From Streptomyces solicavernae (GTDB lineage: Bacteria; Actinomycetota; Actinomycetes; Streptomycetales; Streptomycetaceae), in contig NZ_JASCIR010000004.1 of assembly GCF_029968095.1 (NCBI RefSeq), positions 186,001 through 250,000 on the forward strand: DNA of 64,000 bases, read 5' to 3'. This document shows positions 8,694 to 17,672 of this stretch, piece by piece. Numbering within the stretch: the stretch's first letter is position 1; the number at the start of each line of letters is the position of its first letter. The notes under the pieces were generated by a model. The model was not told the DNA's origin, ran no database searches, and saw only the letters and a program-made list of their open reading frames with translations. The position numbers and the translations under genes were made by a program.

Positions 8694-9719
8694 ATGCGTA
8701 TCGGAGTTCTCACCGCAGGCGGCGACTGCCCCGGCCTGAACGCAGTGATCCGGTCGGTCGTGCACCGCGCCGTCACCAACCACGGCGACGAGGTCATCGG
8801 CTTCGAGGACGGGTACGCGGGCCTCCTCGACGGCCGCTACCAGGCCCTCGACCTGAACGCGGTCAGCGGCATCCTGGCCCGCGGCGGCACCATCCTCGGC
8901 TCCTCCCGCCTGGAGCGCGACCGCTTCCGCGCGGCCTGCGACAACGCCAAGGAGCTCATCGAGAAGAGCGGCTTCGACGCGCTCATCCCGATCGGCGGCG
9001 AGGGCACCCTGACCGCCGCCCGCATGCTCTCGGACGCGGGCGTTCCGGTGGTCGGCGTGCCGAAGACCATCGACAACGACATCTCCTCCACCGACCGCAC
9101 CTTCGGCTTCGACACCGCCGTCGGCGTCGCCACCGAGGCCATGGACCGCCTCAAGACCACCGCCGAGTCCCACCAGCGGGTGATGGTCGTCGAGGTGATG
9201 GGCCGGCATGCCGGGTGGATCGCCCTGGAGTCCGGCATGGCGGCGGGCGCGCACGGCATCTGCCTCCCGGAGCGCCCGTTCGACCCCGCCGATCTCGTCA
9301 AGATGGTCGAGGAGCGCTTCGCCCGCGGCAAGAAGTTCGCCGTCGTCTGCGTCGCCGAGGGCGCCCACCCCGCCGACGGCACCATGGACTACGGCAAGGG
9401 CGCCATCGACCCGTTCGGCCACGAGCGCTTCCGGGGCATCGGCACCGCCCTCGCGCACGAGCTGGAGCGGCGCCTCGGCAAGGAGGCCAAGCCGGTCATC
9501 CTCGGCCACGTCCAGCGCGGCGGCACGCCCACCGCGTACGACCGGGTCCTCGCCACGCGCTTCGGCTGGCATGCCGTCGAGGCCGCGCACCGCGGGGAGT
9601 TCGGGCACATGACGGCGCTGCGCGGCACGGACGTCCGGATGGTGCCGCTCGCGGAGGCCGTCACCGAGCTGAAGACGGTGCCGGCGGCACGGATGGACGA
9701 GGCGGAGTCGGTCTTCTGA
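8694..9719 (+). CDS. pfkA: 6-phosphofructokinase, actinobacterial ATP type
   Basis: A 341-residue enzyme phosphorylating fructose 6-phosphate. The ATG at 8694 (MRIGVLTAGGDCPGLN) is preceded by GGAG. The long open frame upstream of it is only antisense to pta/ackA. The nucleotide loop reads GGEGT (101-105) and the catalytic segment PKTIDND (123-129) supplies Asp127. Known from the family: Gly at the fourth position of GGEGT indicates ATP use, whereas PPi enzymes carry Asp there. Lys in PKTIDND is the PPi-like residue. The mixture is typical of actinomycete ATP-dependent enzymes. Length and order match one of the usual Streptomyces paralogues. Confidence 0.95.
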   Translation: MRIGVLTAGGDCPGLNAVIRSVVHRAVTNHGDEVIGFEDGYAGLLDGRYQALDLNAVSGILARGGTILGSSRLERDRFRAACDNAKELIEKSGFDALIPIGGEGTLTAARMLSDAGVPVVGVPKTIDNDISSTDRTFGFDTAVGVATEAMDRLKTTAESHQRVMVVEVMGRHAGWIALESGMAAGAHGICLPERPFDPADLVKMVEERFARGKKFAVVCVAEGAHPADGTMDYGKGAIDPFGHERFRGIGTALAHELERRLGKEAKPVILGHVQRGGTPTAYDRVLATRFGWHAVEAAHRGEFGHMTALRGTDVRMVPLAEAVTELKTVPAARMDEAESVF

Positions 9720-9749
9720 CCGCGGCTGGTCTCCCGTACGACGAGGCCG

Positions 9750-10451
9750 TCAGCCCTCGCGGTCGCGGACCGAGGACCAGAACTCCTCGACGATCCGCTC
9801 CAGGAACGCCGGCCCCGATGCGCCGTCCCCCGCCTCCATGCCGCCCCAGCTCAGCGTGGCCACCATCCGCGCGTGGTACTCGCCGTGCAGCCCGTCGAGG
9901 ACCGCCTCCACCGTCGCCTTCGGCAGCGGCACCAGCTTGGTCACCGGGCGGACATAGCCCTCCCAGCGCGCCGTGGCCGCGCTGCGCAGCAGGTCGGCCA
10001 GGGTCTCCTCGCGGCCCGTGACCGTGATGAAGTCCCGCAGGCCGAGACCGAGCACCTCGGCGAGCGCCGCCGACTGCCGCTCGTTGCCCCGCCACCGCCC
10101 GCTCTCCTCCATCGCCAGATACGCGCCGTGCTCGACGCCCACCTCCCGGGCCACGTCCTGCGAGGCGAGACCGCGGGTGATCCGGTGCTCCCGCAACGTC
10201 GTCGCCGCGCCCAGGAGTTCACCCGGCGCACACCACAACGCCCCGGCGAGCGCGGTCAGTTCGGCCGAGCTGGGCCGGGTCCGGCCGCGCTCCCAGTCGG
10301 CGACGGTCTCCGGGGTGACGTACGACAGTCCGTAACTGGCCCGCAGGCTGTACGCGACATGGCCGTGCGCCATCCCGAGCGCCTCACGCAGCCGCCGGGC
10401 CGCAAGGTTGTTGAAGGGCGGCGTGGCGCCTGCAGCCTGGCTCTGGTACAC
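9750..10451 (-). CDS. XRE-family DNA-binding protein with two helix-turn-helix units
   Basis: A 233-residue regulator. Residues about 17-80 form an XRE-type domain (YVTPETVADWERGRTRPSSAELTALAGAL), and about 85-140 resemble a second, weaker copy (RITRGLASQDVAREVGVEHGAYLAMEESGRW). The C-terminal 90 residues form an unassigned helical domain. It is convergent with pfkA, 30 bases from its stop. The target genes are not evident from the neighbourhood. Confidence 0.75.
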   Translation of the reverse strand: MYQSQAAGATPPFNNLAARRLREALGMAHGHVAYSLRASYGLSYVTPETVADWERGRTRPSSAELTALAGALWCAPGELLGAATTLREHRITRGLASQDVAREVGVEHGAYLAMEESGRWRGNERQSAALAEVLGLGLRDFITVTGREETLADLLRSAATARWEGYVRPVTKLVPLPKATVEAVLDGLHGEYHARMVATLSWGGMEAGDGASGPAFLERIVEEFWSSVRDREG

Positions 10452-10570
10452 GCGGTCACGCTAGGGCGCTACTCGACAGTCGCCTACGGTGCGTTCGCCC
10501 AGGATTACGGGGCGCGCATTCCTCGTAGGAACATCCAAGGATGCGGTGCCGAGGCGTGGGTCAATGCCCG

Positions 10571-10677
10571 TGCGCGGGACGGGAGTGCGCGGGACGGGAG
10601 TGCGCGGGACGGGAGTGCGCGGGACGGGAGTGCGCGGGGGCGCGCGGGACGGGAGTGCGCGGGGGCGCGCGGGAGGC
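10571..10677. repeat. G-rich 15-bp tandem repeat
   Basis: TGCGCGGGACGGGAG is repeated at 10571, 10586, 10601 and 10616, then continues as two longer units carrying an inserted GGGGCGCGCG. The array lies between the XRE gene and the response regulator and ends six bases from the latter's stop codon. The G-run spacing could allow G-quadruplex formation on the plus strand. Confidence 0.9.
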
Positions 10678-10682
10678 GGACG

Positions 10683-11396
10683 TCAGCCGCTCAGCCACCG
10701 GTAGTGCAGCTCAGGGCGGCCGACCTGGCCGTACTGCGGGCTGCGCGCCGCCCGGCCCGTCGACACCAGGTGCTCCAGATAGCGGCGGGCGGTGATCCGG
10801 GACAGGCCCGCCTCCGCCGCCGCGGCCGTCGCCGTCAGGCCCTCGGGCGCGGCCGCCCGCAGCGTCTGCGTGACCCGCTCCAGGGTCGGCGCGCTCAGCC
10901 CCTTCGGCAGCGCGGCCGGACCCGGCGAGCGCAGCGTCGCCAGCGCCCGGTCCACCTCGTCCTGGCTGTCCGCCTCCCCGGCCGCGCCCCGGAACTCCGC
11001 GTACCGCACGAGCCGGTCCCGCAGCGTCGCGAACGTGAACGGCTTCAGGACGTACTGCACCACACCGAGCGAGACGCCCTCGCGCACGACCGTCAGGTCC
11101 CGCGCCGACGTCACCGCGATCACGTCGGCCTGATGCCCGGCCGCCCGCAGCGAGCGCGCCAGCTGCAGGCCGTGCCCGTCCGGCAGGTACAGGTCGAGAA
11201 GCAGCAGGTCGACCTCGGTACGGTCCAGAACCCGGCGGGCCTCCGCGCCCGAGTGGGCCTTGCCGACCGTACGGAATCCGGGCACCCGGTCCACGTACTG
11301 GACATGCGCGTCGGCCGCGACCGGGTCGTCCTCGACCACCAGAACCCGGATCTCGGCACCCTGTCTCGCTGGTCGCGTCATACGGGCACCTCTCAT
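10683..11396 (-). CDS. CitB/DctR-type response regulator
   Basis: A 237-residue two-component regulator. The receiver domain (about 16-135) has the acidic pair VEDD, the phospho-acceptor Asp68 in LLLLDLYLPDG, and the conserved Lys in YVLKPFTF. The C-terminus (about 170-235) carries a helix-turn-helix (GLTATAAAAEAGLSRITARRYLEHL) of the CitB/DcuR kind. It overlaps the end of the kinase gene by the ATGA arrangement; an in-frame ATG five codons in is an alternative start. The nearby dctA gene is the likely target. Confidence 0.88.
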   Translation of the reverse strand: MRGARMTRPARQGAEIRVLVVEDDPVAADAHVQYVDRVPGFRTVGKAHSGAEARRVLDRTEVDLLLLDLYLPDGHGLQLARSLRAAGHQADVIAVTSARDLTVVREGVSLGVVQYVLKPFTFATLRDRLVRYAEFRGAAGEADSQDEVDRALATLRSPGPAALPKGLSAPTLERVTQTLRAAAPEGLTATAAAAEAGLSRITARRYLEHLVSTGRAARSPQYGQVGRPELHYRWLSG

Positions 11397-12964
11397 TGCA
11401 GCGGCAAACGGACCGTGAACTCCGCGCCGCCCTCCGCGGACTCCGTCACCTCGACCGAGCCGCAGTGCCGGTGCACCGCCTGCCGGACCAGGGCGAGCCC
11501 GATGCCGCGCCCCGGACCCTTGCCGGACCAGCCGCGCCGGAACACGTCCGCGCCCGCGGGGATGCCGGGACCGTTGTCGCCGACCCGGAGCAGCAGCTCC
11601 GCGTCGGCGGCGCGCGCGGTCACCGTAACCCGGCCGCCCCGCGTCCCGGTCGCCGCGTCCACCGCGTTGTCGATCAGATTGCCCAGGACCGTGACCAGGT
11701 CACGCGGCGGCAGCGAGTCCGGGAGCAGCCCGTCGTCCATCCGGCTGTCCGCGGACACCACCAGCTCGACGCCGTGCTCGTTGGCCTGCGCCGCCTTGCC
11801 GAGCAGCAGCGCCGCGAGCACCGGCTCACCCACCGACGTCACCACCTGGTCGGTCAGCGCCTGCGCCAGCTCCAGCTCCGCCGTCGCGAACTCCACGGCC
11901 TCGTCCGCGCGGCCCATCTCGATCAGCGAGACCACGGTGTGCAGCCGGTTCGCCGCCTCGTGCGCCTGCGAGCGCAGCGCCTGCGTGAAGCCCCGCTCGT
12001 GGTTCAGCTCGCCGGTCAGCGCCTGCAGCTCCGTGTGGTCGCGGAGCGTGACGACGGTGCCGCGCCGCTCGCCCCCCGACACCGGCGAGGTGTTGAGCAC
12101 GACCACCCGGTCACCGGTCAGATGCACCTCGTCGACCCGCGGCTCGGTGGCGAGCAGGGCGCCCGTCAGCGGCGCGGGCAGCCCCAGCTCGGCGATGCCC
12201 CGGCCGACCGCGCCGTCCCCGAGGCCGAGCAGCTCCCGCGCCCCGTCGTTGATCAGCGCGATCCGCCGCTGCCCGTCGAGCATGAGCAGCCCCTCGCGCA
12301 CCGCGTGCAGCGCCGCCTGGTGGTACCCGTGCATCTGCGACAGCTCGGCCGCGTTCATGCCGTGCGTGTGCCGGCGCAGGCGGGCGTTCACCACGTACGT
12401 ACCGAGCCCGCCGAGCGCCAGCGCCGCCGCGGCGACGCCGATCAGCGCGGTCAGCTGCTCCCGTACCTGCTCGGTGATCTCCTCGATGGTGATCCCCGCA
12501 CTGACCAGGCCGACGATCCGCCCACGGTCCTCGATCGGCGTCACCACCCGCACGGAAGGACCGAGCGTCCCGGTGTACGTCTCGTGGAACGTACGGCCCG
12601 CAAGGGCGGGCTTGATGTGCCCGAGGAACTCCTCCCCGATGTTGACCGGGTTGGGGTGCGTCCAGCGGATCCCGTCCGTGTCCATGATCGTCACAAAGTC
12701 CACGTCGGTCGCCCGCTGCACCTTCTCCGCGTACGGCTGCAACGTCCGGCTCGGATCCGGCCCCCGCACCGCCTCCCGCACCGACGGCGACTCGGCGACG
12801 GCCCGCGCCGTCCCCTCCGCCTGCCGCTGCGCCGCGCCCTCGGCCTGCCGGTGCGCGGTGACGTACGCGAACACCGCACACCCGGCCACGACCAGCGCCA
12901 CGAGCACGACCTGCATGGCGAACAGCTGCGCGGCGAGACTGCGGGGGCGGGGGACACGGGGCAT
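11393..12964 (-). CDS. CitA/DcuS/DctB-like sensor histidine kinase
   Basis: A 523-residue membrane kinase. The start at the ATG of MPRVPRPRSLAAQLFAMQ is chosen because a transmembrane helix follows directly (about 12-35). The longer frame upstream runs antisense through the tnpB gene. An extracytoplasmic Cache/PAS sensor domain (about 40-165), a second helix (about 168-190) and a cytoplasmic PAS (about 205-300) follow. The H-box is SQAHEAANRLH (His near 335), with N-box NLIDNAVDAA and G-boxes VGDNGPGIP and GRGIGLALV. The architecture is that of citrate or C4-dicarboxylate sensors. Only 32 bases separate its start codon from the end of an orphan tnpB, so its native promoter may be altered. Confidence 0.9.
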   Translation of the reverse strand: MPRVPRPRSLAAQLFAMQVVLVALVVAGCAVFAYVTAHRQAEGAAQRQAEGTARAVAESPSVREAVRGPDPSRTLQPYAEKVQRATDVDFVTIMDTDGIRWTHPNPVNIGEEFLGHIKPALAGRTFHETYTGTLGPSVRVVTPIEDRGRIVGLVSAGITIEEITEQVREQLTALIGVAAAALALGGLGTYVVNARLRRHTHGMNAAELSQMHGYHQAALHAVREGLLMLDGQRRIALINDGARELLGLGDGAVGRGIAELGLPAPLTGALLATEPRVDEVHLTGDRVVVLNTSPVSGGERRGTVVTLRDHTELQALTGELNHERGFTQALRSQAHEAANRLHTVVSLIEMGRADEAVEFATAELELAQALTDQVVTSVGEPVLAALLLGKAAQANEHGVELVVSADSRMDDGLLPDSLPPRDLVTVLGNLIDNAVDAATGTRGGRVTVTARAADAELLLRVGDNGPGIPAGADVFRRGWSGKGPGRGIGLALVRQAVHRHCGSVEVTESAEGGAEFTVRLPLQ

Positions 12965-12996
12965 ACCGCCATGGTGCCTGGTCGTACAAGCACGAA

Positions 12997-14247
12997 CTAA
13001 TTGGCATCGCTCGTCCCAGCGGGAGGAGACGCCCGGACTCCGCGCCGACGACCGGCGCTCCTTCCGGGCTTTCCTGCTTCGACGCCGACCGCCCGCCCGG
13101 AGAGCCTCCGCTCGGGTCCTACGTCCGCTCCACAGGCAGACACCGCCAGCCCGGCGGCCAGTGTGGTCCGTGCCGCGTTCACGTCCCGGTCGTGATGAGC
13201 CCCGCAGGCGGGACACACCCAGTTCCGGATGCGCAGCGGCAGGTCCGCGACCAGGTGGCCGCAGTGCGAGCAGGTCTTGCTGGTGGGGCAGAACCGGTCG
13301 ATCACGATCAGTTCGCGCCCGTACCAGTGGGATTTGTACGTCAGCATGAACCGCAGCCGCCCCCACGAGGCATCGGAGATCGCCCCCGCGAGCCGGGGGT
13401 TCCTCAGCATGTTCCGGACGGCAAGGTCCTCGATCACGATCGTTTGGTTCTCACGAACGAGACGCGTGGACAGCTTGTGCAGAAAGTCGTTGCGACGGTC
13501 GGCGATCCTGGCGTGTATCCGGGCGGCCTTGGCGCGGGCCTTGTCGTGGTTCCTGGAACCGGGCTGTTTGCGGGACACCGACCGCTGCGCCCTCGCGAGC
13601 CTGGCCTGCGCGTTCTTCCCGAACCGGGGATTGGGGACCTTCTCGCCACTGGAGAGGGCCACCAGTGAGTGGATTCCGGCGTCCACGCCGACCGCCGACG
13701 CCACCGGGGGCAGCGCCGCCACCTCATCGGTCATGAGGAGCGACACGAACCACCGGCCAGAGCGGTCCTGTGTGACGGTCACCGTCGTCGGGGACACGCC
13801 GGGCGGCAGGGGGCGCGACCAGACGATGTCCAGGGGCTCGGACATCTTCGCGAGCCGGAGGCGCCCGTCGCAGTAGCGGAAGCCCGAAGCCGTGTACTCC
13901 GCCGACCTCTTGGACCGCTTCCTCGACTTGAACCGTGGATGGCGGCTGTGCCCGGAGAAGAACGCCGAGAACGCGGCCTGGAGGTGCCGCAGACTCTGCT
14001 GCAGCGGCACCGAAGACACCGCGCGGAGGTAGGCGTACTCCTCCGTCTTCTTCCAGGCGGTGAGCAGAGCCGACGTCTCCTGACAGGTCACGCGCTCCCC
14101 GCGCACGGCCCAGGCCTCGCGCCGCGTCTGCAGCGCCATGTTGTAGACGCGGCGCACGCAGCCGAACGTGCGTGACAGCTCCGCCGCCTGCTCCTCGGTC
14201 GGATGGAAGCGATACCTGAAGGCGCGCTTCACCTGTTGTGTCCGCAC
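12997..14247 (-). CDS. tnpB: Orphan TnpB (IS200/IS605 superfamily RNA-guided nuclease), apparently intact
   Basis: A 416-residue TnpB/IS1341-type protein. The N-terminal helix-turn-helix and WED-like region begin RAFRYRFHPTEEQ. The RuvC triad looks complete: Asp189 (GVDAG), Glu273 (VIEDLAV) and Asp355 (HDRDVNAAR), with zinc ligands Cys326, Cys329, Cys345 and Cys348 between the last two. No tnpA lies beside it. The start is GTG 14247 or the GTG 15 bases downstream. Known for the family: the 3' end of the gene and the element's right end encode the omega RNA, and its guide comes from flanking DNA. That would place the guide in the short gap before the kinase gene. The element's ends were not resolved. 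Confidence 0.88.
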   Translation of the reverse strand: MRTQQVKRAFRYRFHPTEEQAAELSRTFGCVRRVYNMALQTRREAWAVRGERVTCQETSALLTAWKKTEEYAYLRAVSSVPLQQSLRHLQAAFSAFFSGHSRHPRFKSRKRSKRSAEYTASGFRYCDGRLRLAKMSEPLDIVWSRPLPPGVSPTTVTVTQDRSGRWFVSLLMTDEVAALPPVASAVGVDAGIHSLVALSSGEKVPNPRFGKNAQARLARAQRSVSRKQPGSRNHDKARAKAARIHARIADRRNDFLHKLSTRLVRENQTIVIEDLAVRNMLRNPRLAGAISDASWGRLRFMLTYKSHWYGRELIVIDRFCPTSKTCSHCGHLVADLPLRIRNWVCPACGAHHDRDVNAARTTLAAGLAVSACGADVGPERRLSGRAVGVEAGKPGRSAGRRRGVRASPPAGTSDAN

Positions 14248-14474
14248 AGATCACAACGTAGTGACAGCGTCGGAATTCGGGGCGGAAACGCAGAAGGTGG
14301 GCATCCGAACCTCGGGAATCGAACTCAATGAACACAAGGATGACCCCGGTCACGCCGTGATGGATATTCTCCGGGACCGCTGTCGTGACGTGAGCCGCGT
14401 TTCCGGAAGCCGGCGTGAAGCCCCCCGGGTGTCGACAGGGTCGCCAGACAGAGCCGTATGTGCGAGGAGGCACC

Positions 14475-15860
14475 GTGGCCGCCAAGCGGGACAGAACCCA
14501 CTTTCTCTATATCGCCGTCATCGGCGCGGTGCTGCTCGGCATTGCCGTCGGTTTCGCCGCGCCCGGTGTCGCGGTGGAGCTGAAGCCGCTCGGCAGCGGC
14601 TTCGTGAACCTGATCAAGATGATGATCTCGCCGATCATCTTCTGCACCATCGTCCTCGGCGTGGGCTCCGTACGGAAGGCCGCCAAGGTCGGCGCCGTCG
14701 GCGGGCTCGCGCTCGGTTACTTCATGGTGATGTCGACCGTCGCCCTCGCCATCGGCCTGGTCGTCGGCAACATCCTGGAGCCCGGCCACGGACTGCAGCT
14801 CACCGAGGCCGTACGCGGCGCGGGCGAGGCGCAGGCCGAGGGCGGCTCGGAGTCCACCACGGACTTCCTGCTCGGCATCATCCCGACGACGATCGTCTCC
14901 GCGTTCACCGGCGAGTCGGTCCTCCAGACCCTCCTCGTCGCCCTGCTCTGCGGCTTCGCCCTGCAGGCCATGGGCTCCTCCGGCGAGCCGATCATCCGCG
15001 GCATCGGGCACATCCAGCGCCTCGTCTTCCGCGTCCTCGGCATGATCATGTGGGTCGCCCCGGTGGGTGCGTTCGGCGCGATCGCCGCGGTCGTCGGCGA
15101 GACCGGCCTGGACGCCCTGAAGTCCCTCGCCGTCATCATGATCGGCTTCTACGTCACCTGCGCCCTGTTCATCTTCGTCGTACTCGGCACGCTGCTGAAG
15201 CTCTTCACGGGCATCAACATCTTCAAGCTCCTGAAGTACTTGGGCCGCGAGTTCCTGCTGATCGTCTCCACCTCGTCCTCGGAGTCGGCGCTGCCGCGGC
15301 TCATCGCGAAGATGGAGCACCTGGGTGTCAGCAAGCCGGTCACCGGCATCACCGTGCCGACCGGGTACTCCTTCAACCTCGACGGCACCGCGATCTACCT
15401 CACGATGGCCTCGCTGTTCGTCGCCGAGGCGATGGGCAACCCGCTGTCGCTCGGCGAGCAGATCTCGCTCCTTGTCTTCATGATCATTGCGTCCAAGGGT
15501 GCTGCGGGCGTCACCGGCGCCGGTCTGGCCACGCTCGCGGGCGGCCTGCAGTCGCACCGCCCCGAACTGGTCGACGGCGTCGGCCTGATCGTCGGCATCG
15601 ACCGCTTCATGAGCGAGGCCCGCGCCCTCACCAACTTCGCGGGCAACGCGGTCGCCACGGTCCTGGTCGGCACCTGGACCAAGGAGATCGACAAGGAGCG
15701 CGCCGCGCAGGTCCTCGCCGGACAGATCCCGTTCGACGAGCGCACCCTGGTCGACGACCACGCGCCGGCGACGGACGCGTCCGACGCGTCCGACGCCTCC
15801 GACGTGGAGCTGCCGGAGCAGGCGGAGGGGCCGGGGGAGAAGAAGTCCCTCAAGGTCTGA
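14475..15860 (+). CDS. dctA: C4-dicarboxylate/cation symporter (DctA, DAACS family)
   Basis: A 461-residue membrane transporter for succinate, fumarate or malate with Na+ or H+. GTG 14475 is chosen because GAGGAGG lies 5-11 bases upstream. Hallmarks are the serine-rich loop STSSSESALPRLI, the GYSFNLDGTAIYLTMA segment and SKGAAGVTGAG, plus the last-helix motif DRFMSEARALTNFAGNAVAT. The hydrophilic tail carries a short DAS repeat from the DNA unit GACGCGTCC. It is divergent from the CitA/DctR-type pair, which is probably its regulator. The orphan tnpB now separates them. Confidence 0.95.
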   Translation: MAAKRDRTHFLYIAVIGAVLLGIAVGFAAPGVAVELKPLGSGFVNLIKMMISPIIFCTIVLGVGSVRKAAKVGAVGGLALGYFMVMSTVALAIGLVVGNILEPGHGLQLTEAVRGAGEAQAEGGSESTTDFLLGIIPTTIVSAFTGESVLQTLLVALLCGFALQAMGSSGEPIIRGIGHIQRLVFRVLGMIMWVAPVGAFGAIAAVVGETGLDALKSLAVIMIGFYVTCALFIFVVLGTLLKLFTGINIFKLLKYLGREFLLIVSTSSSESALPRLIAKMEHLGVSKPVTGITVPTGYSFNLDGTAIYLTMASLFVAEAMGNPLSLGEQISLLVFMIIASKGAAGVTGAGLATLAGGLQSHRPELVDGVGLIVGIDRFMSEARALTNFAGNAVATVLVGTWTKEIDKERAAQVLAGQIPFDERTLVDDHAPATDASDASDASDVELPEQAEGPGEKKSLKV

Positions 15861-15891
15861 GCATCCAAGGTCTGAGCATCGGCCGACGGTA

Positions 15892-15925
15892 CGGCGGGCC
15901 GCCCCTGGCGTGGGGCGGCCCGCCG
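15892..15925. terminator. Bidirectional terminator after dctA
   Basis: CGGCGGGCCGCCCC (15892-15905) pairs perfectly with GGGGCGGCCCGCCG (15912-15925) around a 6-base loop. It lies between convergent dctA and the DUF4239 gene. Just before it a 15-base segment containing GGTCTGAGCATC is duplicated across the dctA stop. Confidence 0.85.
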
Positions 15926-15965
15926 TCGTCGTACCCGGATTCTCTGCGGCTGTGTGCCGCCGGGC

Positions 15966-16733
15966 TCAGCTCCCCGTCGCCCCCGGGAACAGTGACGCGA
16001 ACGGTTCCATCAGGCCCGCCGCGTCCCGTGCCGCCGGGTCGTCGAACTGCCAGACCAGGAACAGCAGGAACGAGATCAGCGCCGTGAACAGCCCGGCCAG
16101 GATCAGCTCGCGGGTGGAGCGCCGCAGCTGCAGCGCGAAGAGCATGCCGACGCTGACGAGCCCGCCGATGATGAGCCCGAACCACACCGTCCCGCCGAGC
16201 GTGGAACCGGAGTCCAGGGCCCGGGTGTTGCGTGCCTCCACGGCCGCGGTGATCTGGTCGGCGAGGGCGTAGGAGGCGCGGCTCTCGCTGTCGGTGCGGG
16301 GCTTGTGGTCGAGTACGGCTCTGCGTACGTCTCTCAGGAGCCGGTCGCCGCGGTCGGTGAGCTCGCCCGAGTCGGCGAAGGCGGGCCACTCCTTCTTGAG
16401 GGAGTGCTCGATGTACGCGTCGATGCCCGAGCGGATGCGTTCGGCGGTCGGGGCCGGGTAGTCGGTGGCGCGCTCGCGGATCTCGTGCAGCGCGAAGGCC
16501 TCGGCGCGCGCGGTGTCCTCGGCGGCGGCCTTGCCCTCCCAGACGCCGGCGATGGCGAGGCCGAGGACGATCGCGTAGACCACGCCGATCATCATCGTCA
16601 TGTACTCGATGACGTCCGGGGTGTCGTCCGGGTCCTCGTCCTCGGCGACGCGGCGGTCGCGCAGGAACGCGGTGAATACGACGGCGGCGCAGGCGGCCGC
16701 CATGGCGAGGGCGAGCGCGAGCCAGTTGCTCAA
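15966..16733 (-). CDS. DUF4239 (bestrophin-like) membrane protein
   Basis: A 255-residue integral membrane protein. Helices are visible at about residues 3-22, 42-65, 182-205 and 208-232. A soluble, charged helical segment (about 70-175) lies between the second and third helices. This layout and the N-terminal DDTPDVIEYMTMMIGVVYAIVLG region fit DUF4239, distant relatives of bestrophin channels (from memory). No catalytic motif is visible. A channel role is conjecture. It is convergent with dctA. Confidence 0.7.
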   Translation of the reverse strand: MSNWLALALAMAAACAAVVFTAFLRDRRVAEDEDPDDTPDVIEYMTMMIGVVYAIVLGLAIAGVWEGKAAAEDTARAEAFALHEIRERATDYPAPTAERIRSGIDAYIEHSLKKEWPAFADSGELTDRGDRLLRDVRRAVLDHKPRTDSESRASYALADQITAAVEARNTRALDSGSTLGGTVWFGLIIGGLVSVGMLFALQLRRSTRELILAGLFTALISFLLFLVWQFDDPAARDAAGLMEPFASLFPGATGS

Positions 16734-16829
16734 CTGAGTTCCCTTCAGGGGAAGAGTTCGGGGTGGGGCAGGTGGCCCCGGTCGTTCACGGCGTTCACGG
16801 CGCTCACGGCGGTCGCGGCGTTCACGGTT

Positions 16830-17378
16830 TCAGGAGGAACCGCCGCCGCCCGCACGGCCGATGGCGCCGCCGCCCGCGTTGGCGGCCCCGAACGCCGCGG
16901 CGATCACCGCGGGCGCGACCAGCAGCAGGGTCCGGGTGACGGGCGAACCGCCCTGCGCGTCGGCGCGCTGCGGCCGGGCGCGCGGCGGGGGCGGGAAGAA
17001 GGAGGGCGAGGCCGAGGGAGTCGGGCGCGGAGTCTTCGAGGGCTTCGGCGACTCGGGCGGAGGGGGAGGGGGCGCCGGAGTGCTGGGCGGCGGGGGCTCG
17101 GGCACGACTCGGGGCGGCCCGGGCTTCGGCTTCGGCGGCGGCTTCGGCCGGGGCTTCGGGGGCGCGGGAGGCGGCGTCGTACGACGACAGGCCCTCCGTA
17201 CGGCCTCGCCGACGCCCTGCTTCCGCGCCACCTCACCGAGCTCTTCGAGCGGCAGGTCGACACCCGCGTACGCGCAACTGTCCGCACGGGGCCGACGATC
17301 GGCGGCAGACGCGCCCCCGGGGACGGCCAGCAGGAACACGGGCAACAGAGCGGCGGCGGCCACGCGCCGGACGGTCAT
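16830..17378 (-). CDS. Proline-rich secreted or surface-anchored protein
   Basis: About 182 residues from the ATG at 17378 (MTVRRVAAAALLPVFLLAV). This start puts the signal peptide at the N-terminus; an in-frame start lies 14 codons upstream. A short conserved-looking segment with two Cys (CAYAGVDLPLEELGEVARKQGVGEAVRRAC) follows the signal peptide. Next come about 75 residues of Pro/Lys/Ser-rich linker and a hydrophobic C-terminal helix (TLLLVAPAVIAAAFGAANA). The arrangement suggests an exported domain on a wall-spanning linker held by a C-terminal anchor. No LPXTG motif is present. Function unknown. Confidence 0.6.
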   Translation of the reverse strand: MTVRRVAAAALLPVFLLAVPGGASAADRRPRADSCAYAGVDLPLEELGEVARKQGVGEAVRRACRRTTPPPAPPKPRPKPPPKPKPGPPRVVPEPPPPSTPAPPPPPPESPKPSKTPRPTPSASPSFFPPPPRARPQRADAQGGSPVTRTLLLVAPAVIAAAFGAANAGGGAIGRAGGGGSS

Positions 17379-17500
17379 GACGGTCACATGAGCAGACTGT
17401 GCAGCCGGTGGTCCCGCCATGTACCCACGGAGATCGTTTAGCCCATAGGGGGTACGGGGGCGTGCACGGGGTGGACGGAATTGAGGCGGGTGGGGCGGGT

Positions 17501-17555
17501 GGGGCGAGAAGGCGGGATGCGTGGGACGAGAAGGCGGGATGCGTGGGAGGAGAAC
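17501..17555. repeat. 22-bp direct repeat in an intergenic gap
   Basis: A 22-base unit containing GCGAGAAGGCGGGATGCGT begins at 17501 and 17523, with a partial third copy from 17545. The gap (17379-17672) also holds a more AT-rich stretch (17600-17640, GTCAATCGTTCATTTATC) that may contain the promoter of the following regulator. Confidence 0.75.
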
Positions 17556-17672
17556 AGGTCAACCGGCCCCGTTGCGCGCCCGATTCGGGGCCTGTTCGTG
17601 TCAATCGTTCATTTATCGGCATCACTTACGGTGATGGCTTCGCTCGCGTGGTGACCACGATCGGGGGACGGC

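Noticed and set aside
12997-14247. Orphan TnpB as a nuclease-dead TldR-type repressor
   Set aside because: All three RuvC acidic residues and the zinc finger are present, so inactivation is not supported.
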